Source: Bryobacterales bacterium (lineage in GTDB: Bacteria; Cyanobacteriota; Vampirovibrionia; Obscuribacterales; Obscuribacteraceae). From it: a DNA stretch of 5,495 bases. The notes below the pieces were generated by a model. The model did not search any database and was not told the origin of the DNA. It saw nothing but the letters and a program-made list of their open reading frames with translations. Positions 1 through 5,495 of this stretch are shown here, one piece after another. The DNA lies in NCBI GenBank assembly GCA_903970295.1, contig CAJCHQ010000561.1, positions 1 through 5,495 of the forward strand, given 5' to 3'. Numbering within the stretch: the first letter of the stretch is position 1; every line of letters begins with the position of its first letter. The position numbers were made by a program, and so were the translations under genes.

Positions 1-1
1 A

Positions 2-199
2 GTCGCTCAAGACGAATTGAGAAGACGCCAGATGATGCTTCAACAAGCTATCTTAGGCGGCGACTACGCGGATCCATCAACGATGATCATGCAGAACGCG
101 CAGCAAAGAGGTCTGGTACCAAATGTTGGCGATCCATCCGACCCGGCAACTATAATCATGGAAAATGCCCGCCGCCGTGGATTGATTCCCAATCAATGA
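2..199 (+). CDS. C-terminal fragment of an unrecognised protein with a duplicated motif
   Basis: The reading frame is open from the left edge and ends at TGA 197-199, so this is most likely the last 65 residues of a longer gene. The codons upstream of the TTG at 17 are also open, so that TTG need not be the start. I do not recognise the family. The visible sequence is hydrophilic, rich in Arg, Gln, Met and Asn, with no membrane segment. It contains two related units: DPSTMIMQNAQQRGLVPN (71-124) and a second copy of the pattern DPS...T-I-I-M-E-N-A-R-R-R-G-L-I-P-N (131-193), which carries a three-residue insertion (DPA). The second copy ends one residue before the stop. The third-position variation between copies suggests an old coding duplication kept under protein-level selection. 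It converges on the peptide transporter gene with 10 bp between stops. A chance open frame is possible but unlikely given the conserved repeat. Confidence 0.62.
   Translation, partial: VAQDELRRRQMMLQQAILGGDYADPSTMIMQNAQQRGLVPNVGDPSDPATIIMENARRRGLIPNQ
71..193 (+). repeat. Two-copy degenerate coding repeat (18 and 21 codons)
   Basis: Copy one is 71-124 and copy two is 131-193, both in the same frame. Shared residues follow D-P-S-(DPA)-T-[MI]-I-M-[QE]-N-A-[QR]-[QR]-R-G-L-[VI]-P-N. Both begin with the nucleotides GATCCATC. The substitutions are conservative at protein level (M/I, Q/E, V/I). Confidence 0.7.
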
Positions 200-209
200 C
201 GATTTGGTG

Positions 210-235
<26 letters not shown>
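181..235. other. Pair of inverted repeats at a convergent gene junction
   Basis: ATTGATT (181-187) and AATCAAT (191-197) form a perfect 7-bp stem with a CCC loop, covering the stop codon region of the plus-strand gene. GAACATTG (215-222) and CAATGTTC (228-235) form a perfect 8-bp stem with a CCCAT loop, inside the last codons of the minus-strand transporter. Neither is followed by a clear run of T on either strand, so they are not canonical intrinsic terminators, but they lie where transcripts from the two genes meet and could act as 3'-end hairpins. The stems are AT-rich and modest. Confidence 0.35.
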
Positions 236-1853
<1,618 letters not shown>

Positions 1854-1891
1854 ATATTCAGACCCGCTATTCTACACATCTTGAGATCTGT

Positions 1892-2959
1892 TTATAAGCC
1901 GAGAAATGTCTTGAAGCGACTAATCTCAGCCTCCAGCTCAGAGCGAAACAACATCTCTCGAGGACACTTTTCCACATAGCCGAATTCTAAATTGAGCTTC
2001 TTTCCTTCGACGTTAGCATTTACCCAACCAATCACGGCGTCGCCCCACAACAAGGGCATCGCATAATAGCCGCGTAATCGCTTGTGAGCAGGAACGTAGG
2101 CCTCGAACCGATAGGCCCAGCCCCAGAGGTGCTCGAAGCGGCGACGGTCCCACACCACAGGATCGAAAGGAGCTAAAAATATCACCACCCTGGGCACTGC
2201 TTCAGGCAGCATTGATTGCACCGGGGGCCAAACGTACTCGATGTCGTCAACAATAGAGCTTTGCAATTCACCACTTCGCAAAAGCTCATCGATGACCTTC
2301 CGGCTATTAGCAATTTGATCAAGCGCATAACGCAGGCGCCCGACTGCCTCCTGAAGAGTCTTTCTGGGCACTGGCGCTAAAATTTTTGCAACCACGATTG
2401 CCAATTTTTTGACTCGCTCGTTCAGGGGATAAACTTCTGCCAATGGCTCGGTTAGGTTATAGATGCGAATGCCTTTCTCTCGCCCCGAAATTCGAAGTAG
2501 CCCACGATAATGCAAATCTTCCAGAACCCGCTTGGTCACTTTGGAATAACCACCCCAGGCGTTGATCACCCGTTCATTGCCAAAGTGCACCGCCAAATCT
2601 CGCGGGTGAGTCTCACCACTTTTGCGCACAACTTCCAAAACGCCTCGCTCCAGCTTAGACAAGCCGGTCATATCGCGCGGGTGCAGCAAGCGCCAGATTT
2701 CTCGGGGCAGAAAGCCATAAGCGTAAAACATGTCTTCTTCGATATCTAGTTTTTGATAGCACCGATCGAGATCCCCTACGCGATATTTCAGCACTCGCGG
2801 CCGCAGGATCAAATCCTGAGCAGGAGCGGGCGCTTTGATCGGATCTGCTTGAACGAAACCGAGATTGTCGATCGCCGCCTTCAAAGTAACAGGCAGAAAA
2901 AGCGATTGAGAAATCGCGTGCACTCGTAAACCGTCTTTAGCCTGTCTGAGATTTTTCAT
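1892..2959 (-). CDS. YcaQ/AlkX-like winged-helix DNA glycosylase-family protein (HTH_42)
   Basis: This belongs to the winged-helix HTH_42 family typified by E. coli YcaQ (AlkX) and Streptomyces AlkZ, which excise bulky or crosslinked alkylated bases from DNA. With ATG at 2959 the protein has 355 residues, somewhat shorter than YcaQ (about 410). The active-site QxD motif is seen as Q37-A38-D39 in LGFVQADPI, followed by AQDLILRPRV (47-56), which differs from the histidine-rich HHHILWSR stretch of E. coli YcaQ and may mark another subgroup. Winged-helix segments follow (about 100-230). The C-terminal core is highly typical: LAPFDPVVWDRRRFEHLWG (262-280), YRFEAYVPAHKRLRGYYAMP (283-302) and LWGDAVIGWVN (304-314). 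The frame is open further upstream to 3076, but that part lies inside the upstream transporter gene. ATG 2959 has AAAGG five bases ahead and gives the usual family N-terminus, so it is preferred. It overlaps the upstream gene by 23 bp, suggesting coupled translation. The substrate lesion cannot be predicted. Confidence 0.88.
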   Translation of the reverse strand: MKNLRQAKDGLRVHAISQSLFLPVTLKAAIDNLGFVQADPIKAPAPAQDLILRPRVLKYRVGDLDRCYQKLDIEEDMFYAYGFLPREIWRLLHPRDMTGLSKLERGVLEVVRKSGETHPRDLAVHFGNERVINAWGGYSKVTKRVLEDLHYRGLLRISGREKGIRIYNLTEPLAEVYPLNERVKKLAIVVAKILAPVPRKTLQEAVGRLRYALDQIANSRKVIDELLRSGELQSSIVDDIEYVWPPVQSMLPEAVPRVVIFLAPFDPVVWDRRRFEHLWGWAYRFEAYVPAHKRLRGYYAMPLLWGDAVIGWVNANVEGKKLNLEFGYVEKCPREMLFRSELEAEISRFKTFLGL

Positions 2960-3977
2960 CACGACCTTTAAACCAGACACTGATAGCGACACCAACGAGC
3001 ACAACACCGATGCCGAGATAGCTCTCTGGAGTAAGCGCACTATGTTTTTCGAAAAAGGCATCAACAACAAGTGCAATCAACGGCGTTACAAAAGCCAAGG
3101 TCATCGCTGTTGAAAGTCGCGTGTGCTTCAGTAAATAGAAAAAACAAGCAAACGCGATCAATGTGCCGAAGAACGATAAATACAAAAGCGCCAGAGTCGG
3201 CGCCAATGGGAGGGGCAGTGGTATCGTGCATTTTCCACTGAGAATGGCACTGGTCCATAAAACTAGCGAAGCCGCTATAAAGAAAATCGTATTGGCCGCC
3301 AGTGCCGATGCGTGATGCCCGTGGCGTTTCATCACGATATTAGAAGACGAATTGAGGAAAGCATTGAAGAGCAAAATTCCAACGGCCGACGCTTGCGCCG
3401 TGGATACGAGCAAACGATCGTGAAAGACCAGGGCAACCCCAAGAATTGCCACGATCGAGCCGATTATCGTTGTCCGACGAGGATTTTCGATGCGAAAAAA
3501 CATCGCTAGAATCGCGGCAATTAAAGGTGAAGTTGCTGAAATCACAGCGGCCACGCCACCAGCAAGCTGCTCCTCGGCCGAGTAGAGTAAACCGTACGCT
3601 AAGCCACTAAGTAGTCCGGCACAACTGATCCATTTTATTTCTGTCGTTGTTGGATCGTTGATGCGATGGCGTATGGCAAACCAGATCGCACACAAAACTA
3701 TCGACGAAATCGTGAAGCGCAAAGCAGCCGCTGCGTAGCTCGGATAGCCTGACGGGCCAATGCAAACCCTGATCGCAAACCAGGTTGTGCCCCATATCGA
3801 TGCGCAGCCTAAATAAGCCAGAAGCACTTTAAGCGGCTGTGATGATTGTGGTAATTGTCTGCCATCGGCGCCGGCAATCATCTGCCGGGGAGGCTCGACA
3901 ATTGCCTCGGTCGGAGCTATAGCAAGCGCCTCGGCATCAACATCAACATCGTAGTCGTTGGCGTCGATCGGTGCCAT
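2937..3977 (-). CDS. EamA-family (DMT superfamily) transporter
   Basis: An inner-membrane permease of the drug/metabolite transporter superfamily; members move amino acids, nucleobases or other metabolites, and the substrate here is unknown. The 346 residues contain about ten hydrophobic segments (near 50-70, 81-103, 117-134, 140-161, 170-187, 196-212, 228-247, 262-283, 290-308, 319-336), forming two EamA repeats (about 52-185 and 198-336). Typical features are IWGTTWFAIR (61-70) in the first helix and the paired helix-4/helix-9 patterns ATSPLIAAILA (148-158) and FVTPLIALVVDAFF (296-309). The first 48 residues are a soluble, acidic, proline-containing extension (DANDYDVDVDAEA at 5-17), whereas the first helix usually starts near the N-terminus in this family. 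ATG 3977 is supported by AGGA seven bases upstream (3985-3988); the alternative ATG at 3881 has no good ribosome site. It lies 39 bp after the BMP gene and overlaps the YcaQ-like gene by 23 bp. Confidence 0.93.
   Translation of the reverse strand: MAPIDANDYDVDVDAEALAIAPTEAIVEPPRQMIAGADGRQLPQSSQPLKVLLAYLGCASIWGTTWFAIRVCIGPSGYPSYAAAALRFTISSIVLCAIWFAIRHRINDPTTTEIKWISCAGLLSGLAYGLLYSAEEQLAGGVAAVISATSPLIAAILAMFFRIENPRRTTIIGSIVAILGVALVFHDRLLVSTAQASAVGILLFNAFLNSSSNIVMKRHGHHASALAANTIFFIAASLVLWTSAILSGKCTIPLPLPLAPTLALLYLSFFGTLIAFACFFYLLKHTRLSTAMTLAFVTPLIALVVDAFFEKHSALTPESYLGIGVVLVGVAISVWFKGRDEKSQTG
2965..2969 (-). promoter_or_regulatory. Ribosome binding site for the YcaQ-like gene
   Basis: AAAGG on the minus strand, five bases before ATG 2959, inside the last codons of the upstream EamA transporter gene. 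It selects this internal ATG over the longer open frame reaching 3076. Confidence 0.65.
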
Positions 3978-4016
3978 GAAAATTTCCTGTAAGTGCAGTA
4001 CTCTAATAAAAATGAA

Positions 4017-5126
4017 TTATCGTTTCGGCAAGGAGCCATTCACTCCAGGCACAAACCAATCCATTTGAGAGATTTGCTCAAGGCTTGCTTCCTGACCCGG
4101 TCCGAGACGCTGCTTACCGTCACGATCGGAGAGTGGACCTTTGAAGATAACTAACTTTCCACTTTTTAATTGCTCTTCTCTATTTTGGGCCTCTTCACGA
4201 ACTTTCGCAGGCACCACCTCGCCGAAACTGAGAAGCTTCGCGCATCCACTCTTCAAATCGGGATTAAGCATAACCGGCTTCCAGCTTTGATTTTTGATTG
4301 AGTTCACGACAGACAAATAAAAAGGTCCCCAATCAAGCCCTGCTCCGGTCAGCCATCTGCTCGGAGCCAATTTGCGGCCATCCATATACAAGCCAACACA
4401 ATAGATTTTCTGATTTTCGCAAGTTTTCAAAATAGCCGTCTGATTGTCCTGTCCGTTTGCGATGACGTCGACTCCTTGCTCGCCCAAACTCTTCACGGCT
4501 TCGGATTCGACCGGCAGATCCGACCACTGATTGATCCAAACGACATGAGTCTGAGCTTTAGGATTGACAGACCGCGCACCGAGAGTGAAGGCATTGATCT
4601 CCTGCATCAGATTGGGAATGGGATGAGAGGCGATGAAACCTAATTTGTTGCTCTTGGTCATGCGCCCGGCAACAATGCCGGCAACGTACAAGGGTTGGTA
4701 TTGAACCTGCTGGTAGCAGCCCATGTTAGGCAATTTCTCGAAACGACTCATCTGCATGAAAGTGACGTCGGGATGCCGACGCGCAACTTTGACTGTCGAC
4801 TCCATGTAACCGTATGCAGTGCTAAAAATAATTTTGTTGCCCTGCGCGGTAAGTTTTTCCATGACCCGTTCAGCCTCGGCGTTCTCCGGAATATTTTCGG
4901 CAACAGTCGTCAGGATGGACCCATGCGACTGATTATCCAAATACGTCCGACCTTGCTCGTGCGCGCAGTTCCAGCCCACATCGCTCAATGAGCCCACGCA
5001 GATAAAGCCAACCTTAGTCGTCAGCTTCGCATCTATTGACAGCGCCTCTCGGCAAGCCGAAGCAGCACTGAGAAGTAAGACTAGACCGAGCACCATCGGT
5101 AGAGAGAAAAAACGGCCTTGTTTCAT
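4017..5126 (-). CDS. BMP/PnrA-family substrate-binding protein, probable lipoprotein
   Basis: A periplasmic or surface-anchored binding protein of the basic membrane protein (BMP) family, whose characterised members (Treponema PnrA/TmpC, BmpA-type proteins) bind purine nucleosides for ABC import. It has 369 residues, a usual length. Residues 1-24 form an export signal (basic MKQGR, then a Leu/Val core). C25 after LSAASA resembles a lipobox, but alanine at -3 is weak, so cleavage by ordinary signal peptidase is possible. The mature part starts with VGFICVGSLSDVGWNCAHEQ (39-58), matching the family pattern with D-x-GWN-x-AH. Further family blocks are YVAGIVAGRMTKSNKLGFIA (137-156), INAFTLGARSVNP (167-179), GVDVIANGQDNQTA (208-221) and the C-terminal MDWFVPGVNG (345-354). 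No ATPase or permease gene of an ABC importer is visible beside it; the next gene is an EamA permease. ATG 5126 has no clear ribosome site upstream. Ligand unproven. Confidence 0.95.
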   Translation of the reverse strand: MKQGRFFSLPMVLGLVLLLSAASACREALSIDAKLTTKVGFICVGSLSDVGWNCAHEQGRTYLDNQSHGSILTTVAENIPENAEAERVMEKLTAQGNKIIFSTAYGYMESTVKVARRHPDVTFMQMSRFEKLPNMGCYQQVQYQPLYVAGIVAGRMTKSNKLGFIASHPIPNLMQEINAFTLGARSVNPKAQTHVVWINQWSDLPVESEAVKSLGEQGVDVIANGQDNQTAILKTCENQKIYCVGLYMDGRKLAPSRWLTGAGLDWGPFYLSVVNSIKNQSWKPVMLNPDLKSGCAKLLSFGEVVPAKVREEAQNREEQLKSGKLVIFKGPLSDRDGKQRLGPGQEASLEQISQMDWFVPGVNGSLPKR

Positions 5127-5196
5127 GCACAGTAATATAGGGGAACGGCAGGCTAAATGCTAGACTGGGAAAGTCGGGAAAGCGAAGCAATTATCA
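5127..5196. promoter_or_regulatory. Divergent intergenic region with tentative promoters
   Basis: These 70 bp separate the start codons of the BMP gene (minus) and the TPR-like gene (plus), so promoters for both should lie here or just inside the genes. For the minus strand TATATT (plus-strand 5134-5139) is a good -10 candidate, ending only seven bases before ATG 5126, with no convincing -35. For the plus strand TGCTAGACT (5158-5166) resembles an extended -10, with no good -35. A direct repeat GGGAAAG occurs at 5167-5173 and 5176-5182. All assignments are by eye. Confidence 0.35.
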
Positions 5197-5495
5197 ATGA
5201 AAATCATGGATAGGTCATTAGTCGTGCGGTTCATGGCGCTGGCGGCGCTAAATTTTGGTGTGGCTGTAGCAGATGCGCAGACTGCGGAGAGTGAAGCGAA
5301 ACAATCCGCGAATGCAATCATGTCCAGCCAAAATCAAAAAGCTGGCGACGCAAAGCCTGTACCTAAGATGATGAGCAGCGATGACAGCGGTGCCATGGCT
5401 CCTCAACCGCTTGATCAAGCTCGCATCGACGAGTTGAGCGCAGCGATTGCGAAGGATCCCAAAGACTTCGACAGCTACGTCAGCCGCGGGGATGT
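5197..5495 (+). CDS. N-terminal part of an exported TPR-like protein, cut by the window end
   Basis: From ATG 5197 the frame stays open to the right edge, giving 99 residues with no stop. Residues 1-27 look like a Sec signal peptide: K2 and R6/R11, a hydrophobic stretch FMALAALNFGVAVA (12-25), and an AxA site (A25-D26-A27) before Q28. Next comes a low-complexity hydrophilic spacer rich in Ser, Gln, Lys, Ala and Met (about 28-72). The last visible stretch, IDELSAAIAKDPKDFDSYVS (76-95) followed by RGD, has the spacing of a tetratricopeptide helix end (A-I-x-x-x-P-x-x-x-x-x-Y-x-x-R-G), so TPR repeats probably follow. TPR domains bind protein partners; no more specific role can be given. An alternative ATG at 5206 would shorten the basic n-region. 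No strong ribosome site is seen; GGGAAAG at 5176-5182 is rather far away. The gene diverges from the BMP gene. Confidence 0.75.
   Translation, partial: MKIMDRSLVVRFMALAALNFGVAVADAQTAESEAKQSANAIMSSQNQKAGDAKPVPKMMSSDDSGAMAPQPLDQARIDELSAAIAKDPKDFDSYVSRGD

Noticed and set aside
17..199. Complete 60-residue gene starting at TTG 17
   Set aside because: The frame is open to the left edge and no ribosome site is visible, so it is better read as the end of a longer gene.
2960..3076. Longer N-terminus for the YcaQ-like protein
   Set aside because: These 39 codons overlap the end of the EamA gene, whose protein is well formed there, and ATG 2959 has a good ribosome site and gives the family's normal N-terminus.
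3978..4016. Terminator between the BMP and EamA genes
   Set aside because: The minus-strand gap is AT-rich with a T-run but has no stem of useful length before it.

Overview
The window holds six protein-coding genes and no RNA gene, insertion sequence or CRISPR array that I can see. Four complete genes lie head-to-tail on the minus strand. They are flanked by two plus-strand genes, each cut by a window edge. Base composition is balanced and coding density is high. The signal peptides and lipoprotein-like leader show a bacterium. The taxon cannot be fixed from the sequence; a free-living lineage such as Obscuribacterales-type Melainabacteria would fit the style of the genes, but that is only a weak inference.

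Layout, left to right: (1) the 3' end of an unrecognised plus-strand gene whose last residues hold a duplicated motif (2-199); (2) a convergent junction of only 10 bp with two small perfect inverted repeats; (3) a POT/PTR2-family proton-coupled peptide transporter (minus strand, start near 1853 or 1838) with a long hydrophilic central linker containing an 18-bp in-frame tandem repeat; (4) a YcaQ/AlkX-like winged-helix DNA glycosylase-family protein (1892-2959, minus); (5) an EamA/DMT-superfamily ten-helix transporter (2937-3977, minus), overlapping the glycosylase start by 23 bp; (6) a BMP/PnrA-type substrate-binding lipoprotein (4017-5126, minus); (7) a 70-bp divergent intergenic region; (8) the 5' part of an exported TPR-like protein (5197 to the window end, plus).

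The four minus-strand genes have junctions of 39 bp, -23 bp and about 38 bp with no obvious terminator, so they could be one transcription unit reading BMP protein, EamA transporter, YcaQ-like protein, POT transporter. Three of the four concern solute movement: binding of a nucleoside-like ligand, drug/metabolite-type export or exchange, and di-/tripeptide uptake. The fourth is a DNA-repair-type protein. I see no mechanistic link that makes them a dedicated system. The region reads mostly as ordinary chromosome; the features most worth a second look are the repeat-bearing linker of the peptide transporter, which appears to replace the two extra helices usual in bacterial POTs, and the stand-alone BMP protein without ABC partners.
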